From Haloarcula halobia (GTDB lineage Archaea; Halobacteriota; Halobacteria; Halobacteriales; Haloarculaceae): a DNA stretch of 64,000 nt. The stretch spans positions 992,001 to 1,056,000 of the forward strand of contig NZ_CP119787.1 of assembly GCF_029338255.1 (NCBI RefSeq), written 5' to 3'. Shown in pieces: positions 33,439 through 41,559 of the stretch; position 1 is the stretch's first letter, and each line of letters opens with the position of its first letter. The notes beneath the pieces are model-generated. The model made no database searches, had not been told where the DNA came from, and saw only the letters and a program-made list of their open reading frames with translations. Made by a program: the position numbers and the translations under genes.

Positions 33439-34154
33439 GGGTCAAGGAGTTTCGCCTCGGCCTTCCGCAGGTGTTCTAACAGCGTGGTCTTCGAGACGTC
33501 CAGGTCGGCCGCCAGTTCGCGGGTCGACGTCGCGCGCGGCCACTCGTAGTAACCCGACTCCCGGGCGTGCTCGAAGACGTCGCGCTGGGCCGCGGTGAGC
33601 GAATCGAGACGGCCCTCGCGGGCCGACAACGGCGAGTCCGATGTGGTTATCGACGCCACGTCCACGTCGGCACCGGCGGCCGATTCGACGTCGTCGAGTG
33701 CCGGTTCGATACGCGAGCGCTCGCCGGCGAAACAGACCTGCCACTCCTCGCGGCCGTCCTCGATGCGGACGGGAGCGCTGTGGACGAACCCGTGTTCGAG
33801 CAGCGTCGGACAGACCATGTCCGCGGGGTCGTACTCGAGGAAGAACTCGCGGACGACGTTGCCGGGGGCGTTGCGCTGGCGGCCGAACCGCTCTTGTAGC
33901 TCCTGGAGCTCCCCGGCCCGACTGGACTCGCTGATGGTCTGGAGCAGTCTGTCGACTTCGTCTTCGGAGTCCCCGAAGGCCGTGAACAGCCCGTTGACCG
34001 ACGAGACCCCCGCCTCGCTCGTCGCCGGCGAGTTGTAGACGGCGTGGGCCAGGACGCCGCCGCCTACCTGTTCGGTCGCCTCGATGGCCCAGCAGTTCGG
34101 ATGCCACAGGTCCAGTGTGAGCCGGGTTCCCGATACCGGAATGTCGACACTCAT
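33435..34154 (-). CDS. Bacterio-opsin-activator-type HTH regulator (HTH_10)
   Basis: The 239-aa protein has a bat-like N-terminal domain and a C-terminal HTH_10 (about residues 190-239: TSTRELAADLDVSKTTLLEHLRKAE region). It is sandwiched between proline dehydrogenase and a P5C-dehydrogenase-like gene. It is divergent from the latter. Two palindromes in that gap, and one near livK, are natural targets. A PutR-like activator role in proline catabolism is inferred from this arrangement. The N-terminal domain may bind an effector. Confidence 0.87.
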   Translation of the reverse strand: MSVDIPVSGTRLTLDLWHPNCWAIEATEQVGGGVLAHAVYNSPATSEAGVSSVNGLFTAFGDSEDEVDRLLQTISESSRAGELQELQERFGRQRNAPGNVVREFFLEYDPADMVCPTLLEHGFVHSAPVRIEDGREEWQVCFAGERSRIEPALDDVESAAGADVDVASITTSDSPLSAREGRLDSLTAAQRDVFEHARESGYYEWPRATSTRELAADLDVSKTTLLEHLRKAEAKLLDP

Positions 34155-34206
34155 AGGTTCTGTATCCCTTAGACGCGTTTGTACGTGACGGTTTCACAAA
34201 CCCCGG

Positions 34207-34220
34207 CCGACCATGGTCGG
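34207..34220. promoter_or_regulatory. Perfect 14-bp palindrome, operator candidate 1
   Basis: CCGACCATGGTCGG is a perfect inverted repeat 53-66 bp upstream of the HTH regulator start. It matches the site at 34265 and the one at 32483. It could serve autoregulation of the HTH gene. Confidence 0.6.
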
Positions 34221-34264
34221 GTGGGATCCAGCCACCCGCCTCGGCCACCTGTCGTCGCTCCGAC

Positions 34265-34278
34265 CCGTCCATGGTCGG
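34265..34278. promoter_or_regulatory. Palindromic operator candidate 2
   Basis: CCGTCCATGGTCGG lies 39-52 bp before the ATG of the P5C-dehydrogenase-like gene, immediately upstream of the TATA-like CTATTGGC (about 34285-34292). Placement just upstream of box A is typical of archaeal activator sites. Extended flanks (CCGTCC and GGACGG, 34265-34282) add symmetry. Confidence 0.6.
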
Positions 34279-34316
34279 ACGGGGCTATTGGCTACCTGGC
34301 GTGATATGTCGACGCA

Positions 34317-35840
34317 ATGGGAGCGACACATCAACACTACATCGACGGTGAATGGACGGACGGAACCGGTTCGGACTCGTTTTCGAGCGAGAACCCGGCG
34401 ACTGGGGAGCCCCTCGGCGAGTTCCCCCGTGGGACGCCCGAGGACGTAGAGCGCGCAGTCGCGGCCGCCGAGGACGCCTACGACGACTGGCGCGCGCTCT
34501 CTCGCATCGACCGCGCGGAGTACCTCTGGAACGTCTTCCACGCCCTGAAGACAAACGTCGACGAGTACGCCGAAATCGTCACCCGCGAGTGCGGGAAGGA
34601 GATCAGCGAGGGGCGGGCCGACGTCGTCGAGGCCGCCCACATGGTCGAGTGGGCCGCGGGCGACGCCCGCCATCCCAGCGGCGACGTCGTCCCCTCGGAG
34701 GTCGCGGCGAAAGACGCCTACATGCGCCGCAAGCCCCGCGGCGTCGTCGGCTGTATCACGCCCTGGAACTTCCCCATCGCCATCCCCTACTGGCACATGG
34801 CCGTCGCGCTGGTCGAGGGTAACACCGTGGTGTTCAAGCCCGCCGAGCAGACGCCCAAGTGCGCCGACGTCATCGCCCAGCTGTTCGTCGACGCCGGCCT
34901 GCCCGACGGCGTGTTCAACATGGTCCACGGCTTCGGCGACGCCGGCAACGCCATCGTCGAGTCCGACACCGTCGAGACGGTGCTGTTTACCGGCTCGGCG
35001 GAGGTCGGCCACAAGATCGCCGACGCGGTCGGCGGCGTCCCCGGCAAGCGGGCCGCCTGCGAGATGGGCGGGAAGAACGCCGTGGTCATCACCGAACACG
35101 CCGACATGGACATCGCGGTCCACTCGGCGGTGATGTCCTCGTTCAAGACGACCGGCCAGCGCTGTGTCTCCTCGGAGCGCCTCATCGTCCACACGGACGT
35201 CTACGAGGAGTTCAGGGAACGCTTCGTCGACGTCGCCTCGACGGTTGCCGTCGGCGACCCCCTCTCCGAGGACACGTTCATGGGCCCGCTCATCGAGGCC
35301 GACCACAGAGAGAAGGTCACCGGCTACGCCGACGTCGCCCGCAAGGAGGGCGTGAACGTCCTCGTCGACCGCACCGAACTCGACGCCGACGAGATCCCCG
35401 ACGGCCACGAGGACGGCCACTGGGTCGGTCCCTTCGTCTACGAGGCCGACCCCGACGCCGACCTGCGCTGTACGCACGAGGAGGTCTTCGGCCCCCACGT
35501 CGCGCTCATGGAGTACGACGGCGACATCGAGCGGGCCGTCGAGATTCAAAACGACACCGACTACGGCCTGGCCGGCGCCATCGTCTCCGAAGACTACCGC
35601 CAGATCAACTACTACCGCGACCACGCCGAGCTTGGCCTGGCCTACGGCAACCTCCCGTGTATCGGCGCGGAGGTCCAGCTGCCCTTCGGCGGCGTCAAGA
35701 AGTCCGGCAACGGCTTCCCCTCGGCCCGCGAGATAATCGAGGCCGTCACCGACCGGACCGCGTGGACGCTCAACAACTCGACGGACATCCAGATGGCACA
35801 GGGCCTGTCGGCGGACATCGTCACGAGCGACGATGACTGA
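34317..35840 (+). CDS. Aldehyde dehydrogenase, probable P5C (glutamate semialdehyde) dehydrogenase
   Basis: The 507-aa protein is a standard NAD(P)+ aldehyde dehydrogenase. It has PWNFP, nucleotide-binding FTGSAEVG, catalytic Glu in CEMGGKNAV and catalytic Cys283 in TTGQRCVSS. Sequence alone does not separate P5C dehydrogenase from other ALDH types. Position beside proline dehydrogenase and a shared operator make glutamate-semialdehyde oxidation to glutamate the best guess. An 8-bp overlap joins it to a tiny zinc protein gene. Confidence 0.88.
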   Translation: MGATHQHYIDGEWTDGTGSDSFSSENPATGEPLGEFPRGTPEDVERAVAAAEDAYDDWRALSRIDRAEYLWNVFHALKTNVDEYAEIVTRECGKEISEGRADVVEAAHMVEWAAGDARHPSGDVVPSEVAAKDAYMRRKPRGVVGCITPWNFPIAIPYWHMAVALVEGNTVVFKPAEQTPKCADVIAQLFVDAGLPDGVFNMVHGFGDAGNAIVESDTVETVLFTGSAEVGHKIADAVGGVPGKRAACEMGGKNAVVITEHADMDIAVHSAVMSSFKTTGQRCVSSERLIVHTDVYEEFRERFVDVASTVAVGDPLSEDTFMGPLIEADHREKVTGYADVARKEGVNVLVDRTELDADEIPDGHEDGHWVGPFVYEADPDADLRCTHEEVFGPHVALMEYDGDIERAVEIQNDTDYGLAGAIVSEDYRQINYYRDHAELGLAYGNLPCIGAEVQLPFGGVKKSGNGFPSAREIIEAVTDRTAWTLNNSTDIQMAQGLSADIVTSDDD

Positions 35841-35961
35841 TGCGACGCGGACCGCCGAACTGACCGAGCGCTGTCCGGCCTGTAGCGGCCCGCTGACCGG
35901 AACGCTCGGGCTGGTGCGCTGTGAGATTTGCTGCTGGAGCCCGCGACAGGGCGCCGACTGA
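35833..35961 (+). CDS. 42-aa zinc-finger mini-protein overlapping ALDH
   Basis: The frame starts at an ATG within the last codons of the aldehyde dehydrogenase gene and encodes CPAC (Cys 14, 17) and CEICC (Cys 30, 33, 34), a compact two-knuckle zinc ribbon. The 8-bp overlap implies translational coupling. Haloarchaea use many such small zinc proteins. A regulatory or chaperone role toward the proline pathway is possible but not shown. Confidence 0.7.
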   Translation: MTDATRTAELTERCPACSGPLTGTLGLVRCEICCWSPRQGAD

Positions 35962-35974
35962 GCGACCGCAGGCG

Positions 35975-36310
35975 ACGTTTTCGCCGCACACGAACGACGA
36001 GTACCGCTCCGGTCGTCGCGTCTCCGACCACGCCGGACGCCATCGGAAAGAGCGCGACGGCGATGACCGCAACGAGGACGCCGACGCCCGTCTCGATGAG
36101 GCCGGTGTCCAGGGTCGCAGGGACGTAGGGCGCTATCTGCACGCCGGTGACCGTCGCGAGGACGGTCCAGACGACCACGTTCCACGGGGTCGACGCGGGG
36201 TCGATGCTGTGAGCGCCGGGGACGAGTTCGCCACCGAAGCCGTGGGCCAGCGAGGCGAGGACGGCTCCCAGCCCGACGACGATGTGATTACTGTCGATGT
36301 CGATGGCGAC
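35975..36310 (-). pseudogene. Possible remnant of a small membrane-protein gene
   Basis: Read on the minus strand, the frame gives protein-like hydrophobic sequence (NHIVVGLGAVLASLAHGFGGE, then VVWTVLATVTGVQIAPYVP and LVAVIAVALFPMA) with about three TM segments. No start codon lies at the expected N-terminus; the first in-frame GTG is mid-domain at 36178. The frame also runs on without a stop into the complement of the ALDH gene. It looks like a gene that has lost both ends. Confidence 0.35.
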
Positions 36311-36522
36311 GTGGCCAGGGGGTCCCCGCCGCCCCGCTGTACACCTACGAGAATCCGGACTACGCGTCCGAGACGGCCGACGGACGACTCCGGGCAGCCG
36401 AGACGAGGTGGGGCCCGGTCACCGTCGAGAGCGCCGACGGGCGGCCATGGGGCGAGTCCCGACCCACACGCTCTTTGTGTTCGACTGGCAGGGCGACCAC
36501 GGGCTGGGACCTTCTACGCCTG
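36304..36522 (+). pseudogene. Possible frameshifted gene fragment
   Basis: In one forward frame the stretch reads PLYTYENPDYASETADG and then WGPVTVESADGRPWGESRP. Protein-like sequence then continues in another frame as THTLFVFDWQGDHGLG, and a third frame closes with FYA and a stop at 36523. A frameshifted C-terminal fragment is the simplest reading. I recall similar ends in secreted haloarchaeal proteins of the DUF3179 type but cannot confirm. Together with the neighbouring remnant it fills a 560-bp gap. Confidence 0.3.
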
Positions 36523-36524
36523 AG

Positions 36525-37157
36525 TCAAGTCCCCTCGACGAGGCGTTCGAGGTGTTCGGGCGGCACCGCGCCGCGGGCGGCGTGCCCGTCGTAGGCGAAC
36601 GTGGGGACGCCCGTGACGCCCTCTCGCCGGGCGGCGTCGAACTGCTCGCGGACCTCGGCCCGGAGCGCGTCGTCGTCGAGCGCCGACCGCACCGCCCCGC
36701 CGTCGACGCCGGCCTCGGTCGCCAGGTCGACGAGCAGGTCCGTCGCCCCGATGTCCGCGCCGTCCTGCCACAGCGCGTCGAAGATGGCCCGGTCGAACGC
36801 CAGCCACGTCTCGTAGTCGTAGTACTCGGCGACGTAGTACGAGGCGACCTGCGCCGGCAGCGAGTCGACGTCGGTGGCGATGTCCAGCGTCATCTCCACG
36901 CCGTATCTGTCCTGGAGCTTTCGGACGTTCTGTTTGGCCTGCTCGTAGTAGTCCTCGCCCTTGCCGTCGTCGACGGAGTGGTCGATGGTGCCGTCGGGGT
37001 TGCGCTGCTGACTCCGCAGGTCGAACGGATGCCAGTCTATCTCGAGGGGTTCCTCACGCCGGTCCTGGTACTGACGCAGCGACTCGCGGCCGAGGTAACA
37101 GAATGGACAGACGTAGTCCGAGTACACCGTGATGGTCTCGTCCGACTCCTGTGTCAT
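36525..37157 (-). CDS. DsbA-family oxidoreductase, FrnE-like
   Basis: The 210-aa protein has a thioredoxin-like N-terminus with active site CPFC (VYSDYVCPFCYLGRES), a helical insert and a C-terminal GVTGVPTFAYDG cis-Pro loop. This is the DsbA/FrnE (2-hydroxychromene-carboxylate-isomerase-like) group. It probably catalyses thiol-disulfide exchange in the cytoplasm, as no signal peptide is present. The ATG at 37157 is chosen since the upstream open frame has non-coding composition. Confidence 0.88.
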   Translation of the reverse strand: MTQESDETITVYSDYVCPFCYLGRESLRQYQDRREEPLEIDWHPFDLRSQQRNPDGTIDHSVDDGKGEDYYEQAKQNVRKLQDRYGVEMTLDIATDVDSLPAQVASYYVAEYYDYETWLAFDRAIFDALWQDGADIGATDLLVDLATEAGVDGGAVRSALDDDALRAEVREQFDAARREGVTGVPTFAYDGHAARGAVPPEHLERLVEGT

Positions 37158-37299
37158 GGTGGCCCTACTCGCTCGAGGGTTAAGAGTCCGTCTCGGTCGT
37201 CCCGCCTCGCGACACGACGGGCGCGACGGATCGTCTCCTCCACGCCGTGTCACCGCTCGACCGAGTACGCGCCGATCGCCCGCACTCTCCGGGAACAGT

Positions 37300-37307
37300 T
37301 TGATATA
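37300..37307 (+). promoter_or_regulatory. TATA-like box upstream of fructose-bisphosphatase
   Basis: TTGATATA is the only AT-rich element in the gap between the divergent DsbA-like and FBPase genes. It predicts a start near 37330 and a leader of about 55 nt to the ATG at 37384. If the GTG at 37312 is used instead, the box is too close. Confidence 0.4.
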
Positions 37308-37383
37308 GGGTGTGGGCGAACCCGGACTCGATGACCACGACGCACACGTCGGAGCCGCGCTCGCCAGGGAGGCCGATGGTGGC

Positions 37384-38244
37384 ATGACGCAGTTCGACTC
37401 GGAGAGCACGGTCGACGAGATCGTCTCGGCTATCGCGGACACGTCCGAGAACGTCCGCGAGGGCCTCGTCGAGGACCGGACCGTCTCCGCGGAGACCAAT
37501 CCCAGCGGCGAGACGCAGATGGCCGCCGACATCCGCGCCGACGAACTGTTCGAGGACGTCATCCTGTCCATCGACGGCGTCGGCACCTACGCCAGCGAGG
37601 AGCGCGCGGACCCGATCGAGCGCGACGACGGTGAGTACCACGTCGCGATGGACCCGCTCGACGGCTCCTCGAACCTGCGGTCGAACAACGCCATGGGCAC
37701 CATCTTCGGCGTCTACACCGAGCGCCCGCCCGCGCTGGGGCGCGACCTCGTCGCCTCGGGCTTTGTCCTCTATGGCCCCATCACGACGATGATCGTCGCC
37801 CGGGACGGCGAGGTCACCGACTACCTCCTCGAGGGAGACGAGCCACAGGTGCTCGCCGAGGACGTGACCCTGCCCGACGACCCCAACATCTACGGCTTCG
37901 GCGGGGACGTCCCGAACTGGCCCGACGACTTCCTCGCGTTCGCCCGCGAGATAGAACAGGAGCTCAAACTCCGCTACGGGGGCGCGATGATAGCCGACAT
38001 CAACCAGCTGCTCACCTACGGCGGCATCTTCGCGTACCCCGCGCTCGAGGGAAAGCCCGACAGCAAACTCCGCCTGCAGTTCGAGGGCAATCCCATCGCC
38101 CACGTCTTCGAGGCCGCGGGTGGGGCGTCCTCGACCGGCGACGGCTCGATACTCGACGCCGAGCCCGAGTCGCTCCACCAGTGTGCGCCGATGCACGTCG
38201 GCAACGTCGCCCTCATCGACCGACTCGAGGCGGCGCTCGACTGA
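37384..38244 (+). CDS. fbp: Class I fructose-1,6-bisphosphatase
   Basis: The 286-aa enzyme has the metal-binding motif DPLDGSSN (residues 90-97) and the later GGASSTGDG segment of FBPase class I. It hydrolyses fructose-1,6-bisphosphate to fructose-6-phosphate in gluconeogenesis. Length is shorter than bacterial FBPases (about 330 aa) as usual for haloarchaea. It is convergent with thiDN, 3 bp apart. Confidence 0.92.
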   Translation: MTQFDSESTVDEIVSAIADTSENVREGLVEDRTVSAETNPSGETQMAADIRADELFEDVILSIDGVGTYASEERADPIERDDGEYHVAMDPLDGSSNLRSNNAMGTIFGVYTERPPALGRDLVASGFVLYGPITTMIVARDGEVTDYLLEGDEPQVLAEDVTLPDDPNIYGFGGDVPNWPDDFLAFAREIEQELKLRYGGAMIADINQLLTYGGIFAYPALEGKPDSKLRLQFEGNPIAHVFEAAGGASSTGDGSILDAEPESLHQCAPMHVGNVALIDRLEAALD

Positions 38245-38247
38245 GTC

Positions 38248-39603
38248 TCAGGGCTCGACCGCGTCCAGCACCCGGGTGGTCCGCTCGACGAGCGTCCCGG
38301 CGTCCGTCGCGAGCAGCGTCGCGCTCGCTTCGACGCCGAGTTCGCCCCGGTCGACGACGGCCACGGGCGTCTCCTCGCTCGCCTCGAACGCCTCGCCGAC
38401 GCCCCACGCTGCCGTCTCGTCGGCCCCGACGTCCGGGGGTCGGTCTTCGGGGTCGTAGGCGGGCACCGACCCGGCCAGGTCGGCCAGCGCGTCCTCGACG
38501 GCGTCGTCGAGGCGGCAGTTGACCGCGAAGCGAAGCGCCGGGTCGTGCTCGCGGGCCGCGAGCAGGACGCGGGCGACGGTGGTCGACGCCCCGAAGCGGA
38601 CGCCGCGGTTGGGTCGCACCCCCGAGAGCGTGCGGGTGATTCGCCCCTCGACAGCGGCCGTCTCGGCCGGCGTCTCCGCGTAGGGCGTCGCGCCGACGAC
38701 GGTCATCCCCACCTCCGGGACCAGGCGGGAGACGTCGCGGTCGACGAGCGTCTCGACGGCGTGCTCGACGGCCTCGCTCGTCTCGTAGCGCGCGGCCTCG
38801 TTGCGCCTCTCGACCAGGTGGTGGACCGCGCCGGGCCCCTCGCCGACGTCGAGATTGTACCGGACCGCTCGCGAGAGCAGGTCGATGCCCGACGCCACGG
38901 CCGTCGACAGGTCGTCGCCGTGGGCCAGTCGGGTGGCGATGGCCGACGAGAGCGTACACCCGGACCCGTGGGTCGCCGCTGTGTCGACCCGGTCGTGGCG
39001 GAACGTCGTCACCGAGTCCGCGGTCACCAGCGTGTCCACGACTTCGTCGCCGGGGACGTGCCCGCCTTTGACGAGCGCAGCCTCGGCCCCCATCTCGACC
39101 AGGTCGTGGCCGGCCGCCTCGGCGGCGTCGGGGTCGTCGACGTCGCGACCGGTGAGTACCTCGGCCTCGTCGGCGTTGGGCGTGACGACCGCCGACTCGG
39201 CGACGAGGCGCTCGTAGGCGTCCTCGGCGTCCGGGTCGAGCAGTCGGTCCCCCGAAGCGGCGACCATCACCGGGTCGACGACGAGGTTCGGCAGGTCCCC
39301 GGCGTGTTCGACGACGAGGTCGACGACCTCCCCCGTCGCGAGCATCCCGGTCTTGACCGCCGCGAGGTCGAAGTCCTCGCGGACGGCCCGGATCTGTGCC
39401 TCGATGTCCTCGACGGGGAGCAGGTGCTGTCCCTGGACACCGGTGGTGTTCTGTGCGGTGACGCTCGTGATGGCGCTGGTGCCGAAGGCACCGCCGGCCT
39501 CGATGGTCTTGAGGTCGGCCTGGATGCCGGCACCGCCGCCCGAGTCGCTCCCGGCGACGGTCAAGACGACCGGCGGGGAGACTGGCGCGTCGGCTCGGTT
39601 CAT
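38248..39603 (-). CDS. ThiD-ThiN bifunctional thiamine synthesis enzyme
   Basis: The 451-aa protein joins an N-terminal HMP/HMP-P kinase ([29 protein letters not shown], and [12 protein letters not shown]) to a C-terminal ThiN-type thiamine phosphate synthase (about residues 280-445, with [15 protein letters not shown] and [12 protein letters not shown]). It makes HMP-PP and couples it to thiazole phosphate. Archaea lacking ThiE commonly use this fusion. The ATG at 39603 is chosen because the frame before it is G+C-rich and non-protein-like. Confidence 0.92.
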   Translation of the reverse strand: MNRADAPVSPPVVLTVAGSDSGGGAGIQADLKTIEAGGAFGTSAITSVTAQNTTGVQGQHLLPVEDIEAQIRAVREDFDLAAVKTGMLATGEVVDLVVEHAGDLPNLVVDPVMVAASGDRLLDPDAEDAYERLVAESAVVTPNADEAEVLTGRDVDDPDAAEAAGHDLVEMGAEAALVKGGHVPGDEVVDTLVTADSVTTFRHDRVDTAATHGSGCTLSSAIATRLAHGDDLSTAVASGIDLLSRAVRYNLDVGEGPGAVHHLVERRNEAARYETSEAVEHAVETLVDRDVSRLVPEVGMTVVGATPYAETPAETAAVEGRITRTLSGVRPNRGVRFGASTTVARVLLAAREHDPALRFAVNCRLDDAVEDALADLAGSVPAYDPEDRPPDVGADETAAWGVGEAFEASEETPVAVVDRGELGVEASATLLATDAGTLVERTTRVLDAVEP

Positions 39604-39750
39604 GTCCGGCCACTCGGCCGGTGTCCCCAAAGCGGTGGTGGTCTCGGGACGTAACCACCGGCCGGCGGCCATCCTAGTATGCTAATAATACTTGAAACCA
39701 GACCCGAGAAAAGCTTATGTGCCTCAGTCCCACAAAACCGGTGTACGACA

Positions 39751-39946
<196 letters not shown>

Positions 39947-40368
39947 ACGAAGTGGAGTTTGAGGTTCCGTGTTTCCTCGGGGTTCAAAGACGCTTTCGCG
40001 TGACCCTTCAACGGTAGCCGTCCAATTATGACCGAGGACGTGCATTGCAACGGGTACAGCCCTGTCAACAGGGCCTTCCCATCCACACTTGGTGGACGCT
40101 TCAACGGGAATGCCGCATCCCTCCACGACAGGGTATTCAGCCTGTTGGGTACCGCCATTCGCGTCTCCATTACGAGGACGTGGCGGAATGGTTCTGGTTT
40201 TGTCACCCATCACGGTGGCTGGTCGAAGACCAGTGGACGGTGAAACCGTCGTACCGTGCGTGGGGAAGACCATCACCATAGAGTACGATCAAACACTAGA
40301 TAAAATTGAGGGTTCCAAACTCTGACTGGCCATCGTCGGTGGTTTGTGTCATCGTCTGTCGGATTCAT

Positions 40369-40388
40369 CCCCGCGCTGAAGCACGGGG
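40369..40388. repeat. Terminal hairpin, right copy
   Basis: CCCCGCGCT pairs with AGCACGGGG with one mismatch. It is a direct repeat of the hairpin at 39922 and is followed by CTTTCTCCTCG, a frequent flank of haloarchaeal IS605-group ends. Confidence 0.55.
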
Positions 40389-40479
40389 CTTTCTCCTCGA
40401 ACTTCCGTAAGCGGGTCCTTCTCCCGGCAACCCGACATCGCCACCGAGCGACGGCGCCGCCGGCCGACGGTCAGGCGCT

Positions 40480-41508
40480 TCAGTCCCGGGCCTCGAGCCT
40501 GCCCATGTACTCCTCGAAGGTACCCCAGAAGGGATCGACGCCGGGGTGGTCCATCGGGTCGCCGTCGACGACGAGGCCCGACCCCTCGGTGACCTCGCCC
40601 ACCTCGGCAGCCGGGATGCCCTCGTCGTCGAGCGCGTCGAGCACGTCGTCGACACCCTCGGCCGGCACCGAGGCCAGCAGCGTTCCCTCGCTGATAGAGA
40701 TCCACGGGTCGATGCCGAAGAAGTCACACGCCGCCTCGACCCCGGGCTGGACCGGGACGCGGTCGGTCGCCAGTTCGATGCCGACGCCGGCGGCCCGGGC
40801 CATCTCGTAGAGACCGCCGAAGATACCACACTCGGTGGCGTCGTGCATGGCCGTCACCGGGCCGGCAGCCGCCGCGACCAGGGCGTCGCGGACCGGGCTC
40901 ATGTCGTAGAAGCGGTCTTTCGCGTCCTGGATCGTCCCCGGATCGAGTTCCCCGTCCATCAGGGGCTCGAACTGGATGGAGAGCAGGCCCGTGGCCTCGA
41001 TGGCCGGGCCCTTCGTGACGACGACCCGGTCACCGACCTGTGCGCCGTCGGGGCGCACCAGCCGGTCGTAGTCGCCGACGGAGACGGCCGTCGCGCCGCC
41101 CACCATCGGGTAGTTACACCCAGCGTACCGCGCGGTGTGGCCGGTGACGACCGAGACGTCCAGCTTCCGGGCCTCCTCGTCGAACGTCTCCCAGACGGTG
41201 CTGAACTGCTCGTCGGTGATCTCCGGCGGGAGGTTGAAGTCGATGGAGAGGTGCGTCGGCGGCAGCCCGGAGACGGCCACGTCGCTCATCAGGACGTGGA
41301 ACGCGAACCAGGCCGCCCGCTCGAACCCGAGCGAGGGCATCACGAACACGGGATCGGTCGCCATGGCGACGGCCTTCCCGTCGACGTCCACGACGCCGAA
41401 GTCGACGCCGTGTTGCGGCCCGAGCGTCACGTCGTCGCGGTCGGCGCCCAGGTGCGGGTAGATGTACTCGTCGAAGAACTCGCGGTCGACTTTGCCGAGG
41501 TCGGACAT
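40480..41508 (-). CDS. AIR synthase-related (PurM/HypE-like) protein
   Basis: The 342-aa protein has the PurM-like two-domain architecture, with GVDFGVVDVDGKAVAMATDPVF, MSDVAVSGLPPTHL and the C-terminal MHDATECGIFGGLYEM and ISEGTLLASVPAEG. These resemble HypE and other AIR-synthase-like ATP-binding enzymes. No hydrogenase genes are nearby, so a HypE role is unlikely. An ATP-dependent activation function is inferred. Substrate unknown. Confidence 0.85.
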   Translation of the reverse strand: MSDLGKVDREFFDEYIYPHLGADRDDVTLGPQHGVDFGVVDVDGKAVAMATDPVFVMPSLGFERAAWFAFHVLMSDVAVSGLPPTHLSIDFNLPPEITDEQFSTVWETFDEEARKLDVSVVTGHTARYAGCNYPMVGGATAVSVGDYDRLVRPDGAQVGDRVVVTKGPAIEATGLLSIQFEPLMDGELDPGTIQDAKDRFYDMSPVRDALVAAAAGPVTAMHDATECGIFGGLYEMARAAGVGIELATDRVPVQPGVEAACDFFGIDPWISISEGTLLASVPAEGVDDVLDALDDEGIPAAEVGEVTEGSGLVVDGDPMDHPGVDPFWGTFEEYMGRLEARD

Positions 41509-41559
41509 ACCCGGTGATATCTTGCGGTGGTACTAATCAGTGGCTATCTGCCGGGGTTC

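Noticed and set aside
37312-37383. Upstream extension of fructose-bisphosphatase from a GTG
   Set aside because: The extra 24 residues do not resemble the family N-terminus, and the TATA-like box at 37300 would then be too near.
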